Source: CBDIHP01 sp965279195
GTDB taxonomy: Bacteria > Planctomycetota > Planctomycetia > Isosphaerales > Isosphaeraceae
Reading direction: 5' to 3'
DNA: 64,000 bases
Assembly: GCA_965279195.1 (NCBI GenBank)
Contig: CBDIHP010000035.1
Coordinates: forward strand, 1-64,000
Below the pieces are notes generated by a model, which was given only the letters and a program-made list of their open reading frames with translations, was not told the DNA's origin and did not search any database. Position 1 is the stretch's first letter; each line of letters opens with the position of its first letter. Position numbers and translations under genes: made by a program. This document shows, piece by piece, positions 37,388 through 46,088 of this stretch.

Positions 37388-37891
37388 ATGACGTCCGGCC
37401 TGGTCATCACGCACGAACGCCGTGCCAATCGCGCGGGGGCCCTGAGGCCCCGGCTCAAGGGGCGCGGCGTCCGGCTCGTGGAGACCCGATCGGTCGCCGA
37501 CCTGACCTCGGCCGTCGTCGGCCACCCGGTCCCGATCGTCGTCATGGACGTCGGCGAGGTGCTGGAGCCGGCTCTGGAGGCCCTCGAAGCCGTCGGGGCG
37601 GTCGCGCCGGACGCCCTCACGGTCGTCCTCGACCCCGGCCGCCACCCCGGCTTGCCCGTGGCGGCGCGGGAGCTGGGCGCGACGCTGGTCCTGCAGGGGG
37701 TGGTGACGCCCCCGAGGCTGGCCGACCTCGTGCTCCGCTGGGTCGAGCTGGCGGCGGGGCGTGCGGGGCGTGCGGGATGGTTCCCGGGGCCCCCGGCCGA
37801 GTCGGGCGGGCCGACCCCCTGGGAGCGCCTGCTCGCCGGCGAAGACCCCGCGCCGTTCCTGGACGCCCTGCTTCAAGCCGACATGCCCTGA
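37388..37891 (+). CDS. Protein of unknown function, receiver-like fold possible
   Basis: I do not recognise this 167-residue protein. Alternating hydrophobic strands and helices (GLVITHERRANRAG, PVPIVVMDVGEVLE, ALTVVLDPGRHPGL, GATLVLQGVVTPPRLADLVLRW) look like a response-regulator or flavodoxin-like alpha/beta fold. An Asp lies at the end of the third strand (VVMD), but the other acidic residues and the conserved Lys of phospho-receivers are not clear. A possible -10 TAAAAT is at 37318-37323. ATG 37388 has GAGGCGG upstream. The terminator at 37919 closes it. Confidence 0.6.
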   Translation: MTSGLVITHERRANRAGALRPRLKGRGVRLVETRSVADLTSAVVGHPVPIVVMDVGEVLEPALEALEAVGAVAPDALTVVLDPGRHPGLPVAARELGATLVLQGVVTPPRLADLVLRWVELAAGRAGRAGWFPGPPAESGGPTPWERLLAGEDPAPFLDALLQADMP

Positions 37892-37918
37892 TCTCCCCTT
37901 CCTTCTTTCGATCGAAAC

Positions 37919-37940
37919 GGCCGATGGTTCGGCCTTTTTT
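37919..37940 (+). terminator. Rho-independent terminator
   Basis: GGCCGA-TGGT-TCGGCC is followed by six T. It lies 28 bases after the 37891 stop and before mrp, which must have its own promoter or depend on read-through. Confidence 0.75.
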
Positions 37941-38024
37941 CAACGAGTTCGCCACCCCCGACCCGGGTCGCCTGACCTCCCTCCGGACCCCGGGCCGTTT
38001 CCCGTTCGACGAGGAATCGCATCG

Positions 38025-39191
38025 ATGTTTGGCAAGAAGAGCGACGGTCTCACCGAGCAGGATGTCCTGGCGGCCCTCAAGGGGGTCAAGGACCCGGACA
38101 TCCAGCGCGATCTCGTCGACCTCGGCATGATCAAGGACATCCAGATCGCCGACCGCTCCGTCACCCTGACGGTGAACCTGACCACCCCCGCGTGCCCCCT
38201 CAAGGCCAAGATCGAGGCCGACGTCCGCGAGGCCCTCAACGCCCGCATCGGCCCCGACTACACCTTCAACATCAAGATGAGCGCCGACGTCCGCGGCAAG
38301 GGCGTCCAGGACAAGGGCGACATCGCGGGCGTCAAGAACGTCATCGCGGTCGGGTCGGGCAAGGGGGGCGTCGGCAAGTCGACGATGGCCGCCGCGATCG
38401 CCTACGGGCTCAAGTCCTACGGCGCGTCGGTCGGCCTGATGGACGCCGACGTCTACGGCCCGTCGATCCCCCACCTCGTCGGCGCGGAAGGCCGCCCGAT
38501 GGCCAAGGGCGACCGGATCCAGCCGATCGAGATCGACGGCCTGAAGATCATGTCGATGGGCTTCCTGCTCGAGCCCGACCGAGCCGTCATCATGCGGGGG
38601 CCGATGCTGCACGGGATCATGCAGCAGTTCCTCCACCAGGTCGACTGGGGCCAGCTCGACTACCTCGTGATCGACCTCCCGCCCGGCACCGGCGACGTGC
38701 CGCTGACCCTGGCCCAGACCCTCCCCCTCACCGGGGCCGTGGTGGTCTGTACCCCGCAGGAAGTCGCCCTGCTCGACGCCGTCCGCGCGGTGGCGATGTT
38801 CCGCCAGCTCAAGGTGCCCCTCCTGGGGATGATCGAGAACATGTCGTTCTTCGACGTGAAGGCCTACCTCAAGCAGCGCGGGGGCCAGCGGGCCCAGAGC
38901 CTGCTGGGCGAGCAGAACTTCTTCGACGTCGAGGGCGACGAGCGGGCCTACCTCTTCGGCCGGGGCGGTGCCCGCCGCAAGGCCGAGCAGATGGGCGTCC
39001 CCTTCCTGGGCGAGGTCCCCCTCAACATCAACCTCCGCGAGGCCGGCGACGAGGGCAAGCTGAAGGAAGCCTACGCCCCCGACACCGCCAGCCGCCCGTA
39101 CCTCCTGAACGTCGTCGAGCAGCTCGCGGCCCAGATCTCCATCCAGAACATGAAGGCCCCGAAGTTCCCGAAGCTCGAGATCCTCGGCTAA
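38025..39191 (+). CDS. Mrp/ApbC-type P-loop ATPase lacking the CxxC cluster motif
   Basis: Mrp/NBP35 proteins are iron-sulfur carriers. The 388-residue protein has an N-terminal MIP18/DUF59 domain (about 8-90), the deviant Walker A GKGGVGKST (112-120), DADVYGPSIPHL, and ENMSFF (271-276). Here the C-terminal CPxC pair that holds a bridging [4Fe-4S] cluster should follow, but the region reads DVKAYLKQRGGQRAQSLLG, with an insert before LFGRGGARR. Cysteines occur only at 57 and 242. It may act differently from canonical Mrp. GAGGAA lies before the ATG. Confidence 0.88.
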   Translation: MFGKKSDGLTEQDVLAALKGVKDPDIQRDLVDLGMIKDIQIADRSVTLTVNLTTPACPLKAKIEADVREALNARIGPDYTFNIKMSADVRGKGVQDKGDIAGVKNVIAVGSGKGGVGKSTMAAAIAYGLKSYGASVGLMDADVYGPSIPHLVGAEGRPMAKGDRIQPIEIDGLKIMSMGFLLEPDRAVIMRGPMLHGIMQQFLHQVDWGQLDYLVIDLPPGTGDVPLTLAQTLPLTGAVVVCTPQEVALLDAVRAVAMFRQLKVPLLGMIENMSFFDVKAYLKQRGGQRAQSLLGEQNFFDVEGDERAYLFGRGGARRKAEQMGVPFLGEVPLNINLREAGDEGKLKEAYAPDTASRPYLLNVVEQLAAQISIQNMKAPKFPKLEILG

Positions 39192-39203
39192 ACCCTCGCC
39201 GGA

Positions 39204-39435
39204 GGTATGGAGTGCGGAAGCTCGCTTCCGCTTTCACCCGGCGGGAGCTTGCTCCCGAGGAGCCACGTCGGCTGGATCGAATCGCTTCGATCCAGCGCGC
39301 GGGGCGAGCTTCCGCTTTCACCCGGCGGGAGCTTGCTCCCGAGGAGCCACCTCGGCTGGATCGAATCGCTCCGCCCGGGCACGCGGAGCAAGCTCCGCGA
39401 GAACCGAGCGGAAGCGAGCTTCCGCACTCCATACC
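39204..39435. repeat. Palindromic intergenic element, family 3 (GGAGTGCGGAAGCT), full copy
   Basis: A 232-base element is bounded by a perfect 29-bp inverted repeat (39204-39232 and 39407-39435) that begins GGTATGGAGTGCGGAAGCTC. Inside, a 62-base unit is duplicated in tandem (39225-39286 and 39309-39370) with one mismatch, each copy containing CCGGCGGGAGCTTGCTCCCG. It occupies the whole gap between mrp and the convergent hydrolase gene and may end transcription from both sides. Confidence 0.85.
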
Positions 39436-39444
39436 TTCGGTCGA

Positions 39445-41013
39445 TTAGCCCCGTCGCAGGGCCCGCCCCGGCGTCTTGCCCGTCGGCTCGCCGTTTTCGA
39501 GGGCGAGGATGCCGTTCACCAGGACGTGCGTCATGCCCTCGGCCTCGGTGCGGCCGGCGGCGTAGGTGGATTTATCGGTGATTGTCAATGGGTCGAAGAT
39601 CGCCAGGTCGGCGACGTAGCCGGTGCGGATGAGGCCGCGGTCGAGCAGGCGGTAGCGGCGGGCGGCGTGGGTCGCCAGGTGGGTGATGGCCTGGGCCCAG
39701 TCGTAGTCCTTGAGCTGCCTCGTGTGGTAGCCCAGATAGCGGGCGAAGGCCCCCCAGCCGCGCGGGTGGGGGAACCCGCCCTTGAAGATCCCGTCCGAGC
39801 CCGCCATGTGGGCGGGGTGTTTCATCAACGCGCGGACATCGTCCTCGGTGCGGTCGCCGGGGCGGAATCCGACGATCCCGACCTCCATCTGGCAGGCGTG
39901 GAGGATCTCGCAGACGAAGTCGCCGGGGGCGAGCTTCGCCTTCTCGGCCGCCTGGACCACCGTCATCCCTTCCGCCCAGCGCCACTCGTCATTGGCCACC
40001 ATCGCCAGCGAGACCTGGTCGAGCGGGTAGGGGGTCGGCTTGGTGAACCACTCCGTGTTGAGCTGCTTGCGGATGGCCGGGTCCGCCATGCGGGCGGTGG
40101 TCTCGTCCATGGTGCCGGCCTGGACCCACGGGGGCAACGAGACCATGCCGAGGATCGTGCTGCCGGCGAGGTACGGGTAGGTGTCGAACGTCAGGTCCAG
40201 GCCCATCGCCAGGCCCTTATCGATCAGCGGGATCAGCAGGTCGGCCGGGCCGTTGTAGTGCGAGATGTGCCCCGCGACGCCGGACATCTTGCAGATCTCG
40301 TAGACCTCCTCCATCCCGACGGCCGCGTTCGGCCCGTAGGCCCGCATGTGGGTCACGTAGACCCCGTCGTCGGGCACGATGACCTCGCAGAGCGCGGCGA
40401 TCTCTCGGGCGTCGGCGTAGCGGCTGGGGATGTAGTCCAGGCCGGTGGAAAGGCCGACCGCGCCGGCGTCCATCCCCTGGCGGACGAGCTTCTGCATGGC
40501 CTTGAGTTCGGTCTCCGTCGCGGGCCGGTTATCCAGGCCCATGACCTCGATCCGGACGTTGCCGTTGGGGATCAGGTAGGCGACATTGAGCGCGGTCGTA
40601 CGGTCGAATTTCGCCAGGTACTCCTCGACGGTGTTCCAGTCCCAGTCGATGTTCGACGGGTTGCCGTTGAACCCCGCCGTGTAGCGCCTCATGTACTCCA
40701 GCGTCTTCGGCGAGGCCGGGGCGAAGGACGAACCGTCCTGCCCGATGATGTAAGTCGTGATCCCCTGCTTGAGCCCCGCCGGGTGGAGCGGATCGGCCAG
40801 GAGCATCGCGTCGCCGTGGACGTGGGCGTCGATGAAGCCGGGGACGACGTAGTTCCCCGTCACGTCCAGGACCTTGATCGCCCGTTTCTCCGGATCCGCC
40901 AGCGTGCCGACGTGGGCGATCATCTCGCCCAGGATCGCGACATCCGCGCGATACGCGGGGCCGCCGGAGCCGTCGATCACCCAGCCATTCTTCAGGATCA
41001 GGTCGTATTCCAC
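39445..41013 (-). CDS. N-acyl-D-amino-acid deacylase family amidohydrolase
   Basis: The 522-residue metal-dependent hydrolase begins YDLILKNGWVIDGSGGPAYRAD, has the metal motif GFIDAHVHGD (His64, His66), the internal AGAVGLSTGLDY, THMRAYG and GHISHYNG blocks, HMAGSDGIFKGGFPHPRGWG, and the C-terminal GYVADLAIFDP strand. This pattern is that of D-aminoacylase and dihydroorotase-like enzymes annotated as D-aminoacylase; the exact substrate cannot be read from the sequence. The active-site GSDG Asp is present. The 41013 ATG starts directly at the conserved N-terminus. Confidence 0.87.
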   Translation of the reverse strand: MEYDLILKNGWVIDGSGGPAYRADVAILGEMIAHVGTLADPEKRAIKVLDVTGNYVVPGFIDAHVHGDAMLLADPLHPAGLKQGITTYIIGQDGSSFAPASPKTLEYMRRYTAGFNGNPSNIDWDWNTVEEYLAKFDRTTALNVAYLIPNGNVRIEVMGLDNRPATETELKAMQKLVRQGMDAGAVGLSTGLDYIPSRYADAREIAALCEVIVPDDGVYVTHMRAYGPNAAVGMEEVYEICKMSGVAGHISHYNGPADLLIPLIDKGLAMGLDLTFDTYPYLAGSTILGMVSLPPWVQAGTMDETTARMADPAIRKQLNTEWFTKPTPYPLDQVSLAMVANDEWRWAEGMTVVQAAEKAKLAPGDFVCEILHACQMEVGIVGFRPGDRTEDDVRALMKHPAHMAGSDGIFKGGFPHPRGWGAFARYLGYHTRQLKDYDWAQAITHLATHAARRYRLLDRGLIRTGYVADLAIFDPLTITDKSTYAAGRTEAEGMTHVLVNGILALENGEPTGKTPGRALRRG

Positions 41014-41114
41014 GGGACGGGACTCTCACCGGCGAGGAGGGAACTGGCGTGCGGGGGAGCCCGTGGGAGCGGGCGGTCGACAGGATACCCCAACGGATAC
41101 CCGTTCGACAGCCG

Positions 41115-41255
41115 GTAGGGTGTGGTGCCACGCGGACGAACGTCCGCGTCCACCGCACCGACGAGGGCGGGTGATGGGTTGAACCGCCCGCGCGGCGGGG
41201 CTCGATGTGGGTGCGGTGGATGCGACCCTGCGGGCCGCATGGCACCACACCCTAC
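41115..41255. repeat. Palindromic intergenic element, family 4 (TAGGGTGTGGTGCCA), full copy
   Basis: A 141-base element has perfect 16-bp terminal inverted repeats GTAGGGTGTGGTGCCA (41115-41130) and TGGCACCACACCCTAC (41240-41255). Inside are CGGACGAACGTCCG and CACCGCACCGACGAGGG. Its right end contributes the TAG stop codon of the AlkA-type gene on the minus strand. Confidence 0.8.
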
Positions 41256-41953
41256 GTTTGCTTCTTTGTTTTCTTGTCGAGGACGTCGATCTTCTCCCAG
41301 AGGTACCACATGGCGACCGTGCGGTGGGGACGCCACAGGGCGGTCAGCTCGTGGCATTCCCTGGGGGTGGGGAGCCGTTCGAGGCCGTGGAGGTCGCGCA
41401 GGCCGGCGCGGATGCCGAGGTCGCCGACGGAGAGGATGTCGGGGCGTCCCAGGGCGAAGATCAGGAACATCTCGGCGGTCCAGGCGCCGATGCCCTTGAT
41501 GGCGGTCAGGCGGTCGATGATCGCCTGGTCCTCCCACTCGTGAATCTCGTCGAGGGGGACCTGGCCCGAGTGGACGGCCTCGGACAGGTTGAGGATGTAG
41601 CGGGCCTTGACCCCGGAGAGGCCGGCCTTGCGGAGGGTCTCCTCGCCGGCTTCGAGCAACGGGGCGGGGCGGTGGGGCTCGCCGCAGAGGTCGCGCAGAC
41701 GGCGGTCGATGGAGGCCGCGGCGGCCGCCGAGATCTGCTGGCCGACGATCGCCCGGACGAGCGTCCCGAACCGATCCGGCCGGGGTTCGAGCCGGCACGG
41801 CCCGACCTTCTCGATCAGGTCCGGCCAGTGGCCGCCGAGCCCCTTGAGGTGGGCGATCGCCTCGGCCCAGGGATCGGCCGGGATGACCGGGGCCTCCGCC
41901 CGGGTACGCTTCCGTCGCGAAACGGTCACGCTCAGACTCCTCGTCGGGCCCAC
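41252..41953 (-). CDS. DNA-3-methyladenine glycosylase II (AlkA-type HhH-GPD)
   Basis: It excises alkylated bases from DNA. The 233-residue protein has VRAIVGQQIS, the helix-hairpin-helix LTAIKGIGAWTAEMFLIF (149-166) and the catalytic aspartate in PDILSVGDLGIRAG (Asp178). The N-terminal TATA-like domain of E. coli AlkA is missing, as in many short homologues. Its stop codon lies in the terminal repeat of 41115-41255. It ends in a lysine-rich tail (DKKTKKQT). Confidence 0.88.
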   Translation of the reverse strand: MGPTRSLSVTVSRRKRTRAEAPVIPADPWAEAIAHLKGLGGHWPDLIEKVGPCRLEPRPDRFGTLVRAIVGQQISAAAAASIDRRLRDLCGEPHRPAPLLEAGEETLRKAGLSGVKARYILNLSEAVHSGQVPLDEIHEWEDQAIIDRLTAIKGIGAWTAEMFLIFALGRPDILSVGDLGIRAGLRDLHGLERLPTPRECHELTALWRPHRTVAMWYLWEKIDVLDKKTKKQT

Positions 41954-41974
41954 GGATGCGGGCCGGTGCTTAGG

Positions 41975-43240
41975 TCAAACGATGTAGGGATCGTCGAGGC
42001 GGAAGTGGGGATTTGCGTCGAGGTAGCTCCTGACCCGGTCGATGCGGGCCAGGGCGTCCGGGAGGAATCTTACGGCCTGGTCAATCCGCTCGTCGGGCTC
42101 GGCGCAACTGAATCGGAGGAAGCCCTTGCCGAACTCGCCGAAGGACTCGCCGCCGAGGCAGGCCACGCCGAAGTGGTCGTCGGCGGCGTCGAGGAGGTAT
42201 AGCGCCAGGCCGTGCGACGTGATGCCGAGGCGGTTGCAGACCTCCCGGACGTCGGGGAAGACGTAGAACGTGCCGACCGGCTTCGCCACCGAGATCCCAT
42301 CGATCTGGTTCAATCCGTCGGCCAGCCGTTCGACCTTGCGCCGGAACCGGGCCATGTACTCGTCGCGGGTCGGGGTGTCCTGCTCGAGCGCGGCGGTCGC
42401 GGCCTTCTGGACGAACGGGGGGCTGCACGACGCGGTCGAGTTGATCAGCTTGCCGAACGCCTCGACGACGTTCGGGTGGGCGACCGCGAAGCCGATCCGC
42501 CAGCCGCTCATGCTGTAGGACTTGCTGAATGTATACGCCCCCACCGCGTGGTCCATCATCCCCGGCTGGGCCAGCAGCGAGGCATGTTTTCCGCCCCAGA
42601 CCATGTGGCAGTAGGGCTCGTCGGAGAAGACCATCAGGTCGGTGCCGCGGACGACGTCGGCGATGGCCGCGAGGTCGGACTCGGTGGCGACCCCGCCGGT
42701 GGGGTTGTGGGGCGAGTTGATCCAGACGGCCCGGGGCTTCGGATCGGTCCGGAGGAATTCCTCGATGGCACTCGCCTGCGGCCGGAAGTCGTGCTCGACC
42801 CTGAGCGGGGTCAGGACGGCCCGGGCCCCCCGTCGATCGAGGTTCGGGACGTAGGTCGGGAAGTGCGGGCTGAAGACCAGGACGCCGTCGCCGGGCTCCA
42901 GCAGGGCCTCGGCGAAGTACTGCTCGAACGGCTTGGCGCCCGAGGCGACCACTACGTTCTCGGGCCCGGCGGGGATGCCGAACTCGTCGCGGACGGACTT
43001 CGCGGCGGCCGCGCGGAACTCGGGCAGCCCGAGGCTGGGGCCGTAGCCGGTCTGGTTGGCGGCGATGGCCTCGATGCCCGCGAGCTTGGCCGCCGGGGTG
43101 CTGGGGAACGGGCTGTCGCCTATCTCCAGCTCGACGACGTCCTTCCCCTTCGCCTTCCAGGCCCTCGCCAGGGCCAGGACCGTGAACGCGGACTCGGCCT
43201 TGAAGTTCCGGACGAGTTGGCTGAGTCGCGGGCCTGGCAT
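41975..43240 (-). CDS. PLP-dependent aminotransferase, class I/II
   Basis: The 421-residue fold-type I enzyme has ANQTGYGPSLGLPEFRAA, the WINSPHNPTGG loop, FSDEPY and the Schiff-base lysine Lys240 in TFSKSYSMSGWRIGFAV. It ends with RFSCAEPDERIDQAV, giving the carboxylate-binding Arg. It is aspartate aminotransferase-like; the amino acid substrate is not determined by these motifs. It lies 21 bases from the AlkA-type gene on the same strand and may be cotranscribed with it. Confidence 0.88.
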   Translation of the reverse strand: MPGPRLSQLVRNFKAESAFTVLALARAWKAKGKDVVELEIGDSPFPSTPAAKLAGIEAIAANQTGYGPSLGLPEFRAAAAKSVRDEFGIPAGPENVVVASGAKPFEQYFAEALLEPGDGVLVFSPHFPTYVPNLDRRGARAVLTPLRVEHDFRPQASAIEEFLRTDPKPRAVWINSPHNPTGGVATESDLAAIADVVRGTDLMVFSDEPYCHMVWGGKHASLLAQPGMMDHAVGAYTFSKSYSMSGWRIGFAVAHPNVVEAFGKLINSTASCSPPFVQKAATAALEQDTPTRDEYMARFRRKVERLADGLNQIDGISVAKPVGTFYVFPDVREVCNRLGITSHGLALYLLDAADDHFGVACLGGESFGEFGKGFLRFSCAEPDERIDQAVRFLPDALARIDRVRSYLDANPHFRLDDPYIV

Positions 43241-43289
43241 GGCGTTGGATTCCGGTGCGACGGGGCTGTTCAGCTGGATACCGGACAGC

Positions 43290-44033
43290 TTACCGCGACG
43301 AGATCGCCCGGGCTAGCGGGCGGACGATCCGGGGGACGATCTGCTCGCGGACGAGCTCCTCGCCGACCTGGCACTGGCGCCGGAAGGCGTCGACGAAGGT
43401 GCCGCTGGACCCGACGCCCCAGTATTGCCGGACGGTGAAGTAGAGGCTGATCTGATCGTCGCCGAACTCGCCGGTGCGGACCTGGTAGGCGTCGGTCCGG
43501 GTCTCGACGCTCATCCGGGCCTGGAGCCGGCAGTTCTTGTCGAGGGCGAAGGTCACGGTCGGCTCGTAGTGCAGGACCCGGGCCCCCGGGGTCTCGATCA
43601 GGCCTTCGAGCGCGGGGCTGAGGCCGAGGGCCTCGGCCACGACCTCGTCGTGATTGCCCTCGTAGTCGAAGTCCCAGCCGAACATGACGTCGAGCGCCTC
43701 GCAGTCGAGGACGCTGATGGTCAAGAGGTGCGGGGCCAGCTCCAGGACCATCTCGTGGAGCTTGAAGGCGTCTTCGAGCTGGGGCGGGTTGACGTGCCCG
43801 GAGCAGAGGCGGCGGGTCTCGAGCGCGACCCAGCGGTATTCCTCCTGCTCCTTGTCGCCTTCGAGCACGAGGTCGCCGCTGTCGCGGGTGTAGAAGTTGG
43901 AGAGGTCGGGGAAGGCCTTCTTCATCTGCTCGAAGTAGTGCAGGACGGTGTCCCGGCTATTCGGCAGCTCCATCTCGGTGTTGAGGTTCAGGTTGAGGTA
44001 GAAGTCGTCGGCCTCGTCGCGGTATTCGTTCAT
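43290..44033 (-). CDS. Protein of unknown function
   Basis: I do not recognise this 247-residue acidic, soluble protein. It has no signal peptide or membrane segment. Visible features are DFYLNLNLNTEMELPNSRD at the start, an aromatic-rich middle FGWDFDYEGNHDEVVAEALG, and FTVRQYWGVGSSGTFVDAFRRQ near the end. It could be a conserved planctomycete cytosolic protein. It follows ilvB on the same strand but is separated from it by a terminator. Confidence 0.75.
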   Translation of the reverse strand: MNEYRDEADDFYLNLNLNTEMELPNSRDTVLHYFEQMKKAFPDLSNFYTRDSGDLVLEGDKEQEEYRWVALETRRLCSGHVNPPQLEDAFKLHEMVLELAPHLLTISVLDCEALDVMFGWDFDYEGNHDEVVAEALGLSPALEGLIETPGARVLHYEPTVTFALDKNCRLQARMSVETRTDAYQVRTGEFGDDQISLYFTVRQYWGVGSSGTFVDAFRRQCQVGEELVREQIVPRIVRPLARAISSR

Positions 44034-44081
44034 CCCGGCGTTCCTGAATCAGAAGGGATCGGACGGGGCGAAAATAGATCG

Positions 44082-44114
44082 GGGTGGGGCCCGCGGCATT
44101 CGCGGACCCCACCC
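44082..44114 (-). terminator. Terminator after ilvB (minus strand)
   Basis: GGGTGGGG and CCGCG pair with CGCGG and CCCCACCC, with one internal mismatch (C44090/A44106). On the minus strand it is followed by CTATTTTCG. It separates ilvB from the unknown gene downstream. Confidence 0.6.
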
Positions 44115-44150
44115 GAGGTGTGGGTCAATCGTCGATCCGGTCGAGACGGA

Positions 44151-45923
44151 TCAGCTCTTGATGATGTCGCGGACGGTGCCGCCGGCGGGGATCATCGGCA
44201 GGACGTGCTCCTGGTAGGGGACGAGCACATCGAGGACGTAGGCGCCGGGGTAGGAGATCATCTCCTTGAGGGCGTCGATGACGTCCTCCTTCTTGCGGAT
44301 CTGCCGGGCCTTGATGCCGAAGCCCTTGGCCATGGTCACGAAGTCGGGGTAGGTCACCTCGGGCAGGTCGCCGTCGCCCTGGCCGATGGCCTCGGGGTGG
44401 TCGATCGGGCCGAGGTACGTGTGGGCGCGGTTGCCGCCGTGAAAGCGGTCCTCCCACTGCACGACCATCCCTAGGTGCTGGTTGTTCAGCACGATCATCT
44501 TCACCGGCAGGTTCTCGCAGTGCAGCGTGGCGAGTTCCTGGATGTTCATGACGAACGAGCCGTCGCCGTCGATGTCGACCACGAGGGCGTCGGGGAAGGC
44601 CGCCTGCGCGCCCATCGCGGCGGGGAGGCCGAAGCCCATCGAGCCCAGGCCGCCGGAGGTGATCCAGGTGCGGGGCTTGGTGAACTTGGTCCACTGGGCG
44701 GCGAACATCTGGTGCTGGCCGACGCCCGTGCTCATCAGGAACTCACCGTTGGTGAGCTTCGAGAACTGGTCGATGACGTACTGCGGCAGGATGGCGTCGT
44801 CCCGGTCGGCGTAGGACATCGGGTCGGCCGTGCGCCAGTCGTCGACCTGGCGGATCCACTCGCGGTAGTCGCCGGGCTGGACGACCGGGTTGAGGGCCTT
44901 GAGGGTGTCCTTCACATCGGCGTTGACCGGGATGAAGGCGGTCTTGTTCTTGTTGATCTCGGAGGCGTCGATGTCGACGTGGACGATCTTGCCGTGCTTG
45001 GCGAACTCCGAGAGCTTGCCGGTCACGCGGTCGTCGAACCGGACGCCGAACGCCAGCAGCAGGTCGGCGTCGTTGATGGCCTCGTTCGAGTAGACCGTGC
45101 CGTGCATGCCGAGCATGCCCAGGCTGAGGTAGTGCTCGTTGGGGATCGAGCTGAGCCCCTGCAAGGTCATGGCGACGGGGATGCCGGTCTTGTGGACGAA
45201 CTCGCGCAGTTCCTCGGCCGCGTTGGAGGCGATCACGCCGCCCCCGCAGTAGATGATGGGCTTGCGGGACGCCTTGATGGCGGCGGCCACGGCCTCAATC
45301 GTGCTGGCCGAGGGCGGCTCGGGCAGGCGATAGCCCGGGATGTCCATCGCGACGTCGTAATCGGGGTTCTGGACCAGGGTGTTCTGGACGTCCTTGGGCA
45401 CGTCGATCAGCACGGGGCCGGGGCGGCCGGTGCTGGCGATGTGGAACGCTTCCTTGACGACCCGGGCGATGTCCTTGGCGTTCTGGACGAGATAGGTGTG
45501 CTTGGTGATGGCGCGGCAGACCTCGACGGTCGGTGTCTCCTGGAACGCGTCGGTGCCGATGACCTTGGTGGGCACCTGGCCGGTGATCGCGATCAGGGGG
45601 AGGGAGTCCATCTTGGCGTCGGCGAGGCCGGTGACGAGGTTGAGCGCCCCCGGGCCGGAGGTGGCCATGACGACGCCGGGCCGGCCGGTGACCCGGGCGT
45701 AGCCCTCGGCCGCGAAGATGCCCCCCTGCTCGTGGCGGGGGAGGATCGTCCGGATCCGGTCGCGGTAGTAGGTCAGCGCCTGATGCATGGGCATGCTGGC
45801 GCCGCCCGGATAGGCGAAGACGACCTCGACCCCATGCCGAGCGAGCGACTCGACGAGCACGGCGGCGCCCGTCGTGGGGATCGTGGGGGTCTGGGTCTTC
45901 GGGCTCGCGTCGATCGTGGCCAC
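44151..45923 (-). CDS. ilvB: Acetolactate synthase large subunit
   Basis: It condenses pyruvate (or pyruvate and 2-ketobutyrate) in branched-chain amino acid synthesis. The 590-residue ThDP enzyme has the catalytic Glu in RHEQGGIFAAEGYA, ATSGPGALNLVTG, FGVRFDDRVTGKL for FAD, and the ThDP motif DGDGSFVMNIQEL...NNQHLG. The GTG at 45923 (VATIDASP) is preferred: a longer frame to 46022 has no family match and crosses the promoter at 46003-46032. No ilvN regulatory subunit or ilvC follows here. Confidence 0.93.
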   Translation of the reverse strand: MATIDASPKTQTPTIPTTGAAVLVESLARHGVEVVFAYPGGASMPMHQALTYYRDRIRTILPRHEQGGIFAAEGYARVTGRPGVVMATSGPGALNLVTGLADAKMDSLPLIAITGQVPTKVIGTDAFQETPTVEVCRAITKHTYLVQNAKDIARVVKEAFHIASTGRPGPVLIDVPKDVQNTLVQNPDYDVAMDIPGYRLPEPPSASTIEAVAAAIKASRKPIIYCGGGVIASNAAEELREFVHKTGIPVAMTLQGLSSIPNEHYLSLGMLGMHGTVYSNEAINDADLLLAFGVRFDDRVTGKLSEFAKHGKIVHVDIDASEINKNKTAFIPVNADVKDTLKALNPVVQPGDYREWIRQVDDWRTADPMSYADRDDAILPQYVIDQFSKLTNGEFLMSTGVGQHQMFAAQWTKFTKPRTWITSGGLGSMGFGLPAAMGAQAAFPDALVVDIDGDGSFVMNIQELATLHCENLPVKMIVLNNQHLGMVVQWEDRFHGGNRAHTYLGPIDHPEAIGQGDGDLPEVTYPDFVTMAKGFGIKARQIRKKEDVIDALKEMISYPGAYVLDVLVPYQEHVLPMIPAGGTVRDIIKS

Positions 45924-46002
45924 GGCAGGGCTCTCTTTATCCTGGCGGATTCGAAAGGGCGATCGCGGACGCAAACGGCCGAGGCGTCTCGCGATCCCTC
46001 CT

Positions 46003-46032
46003 AGTCTAAGGCATATCGACACGATCCCACAA
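46003..46032 (-). promoter_or_regulatory. Promoter for ilvB
   Basis: On the minus strand TTGTGG (46032-46027) is followed after 18 bases by TAGACT (46008-46003). It leaves an 80-base leader before the GTG. I see no attenuator peptide or T-box in this leader. Confidence 0.5.
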
Positions 46033-46088
46033 CAGAGAGTTCGCGGTTGGTGCGGAACTCCCTGGTGGGATCGGAGTTAGGACAACCC

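Noticed and set aside
39204..39435. CRISPR array
   Set aside because: The two 62-bp units are part of an inverted-repeat element; there are no regular short repeats with unique spacers and no cas genes in the window.
41207..43438. Long plus-strand frames opposite the glycosylase and aminotransferase genes
   Set aside because: Antisense shadows without ribosome binding sites or motifs.
45924..46022. Leader peptide or attenuator for ilvB
   Set aside because: The open frame there has no run of Leu, Ile or Val codons and no paired terminator/antiterminator hairpins.
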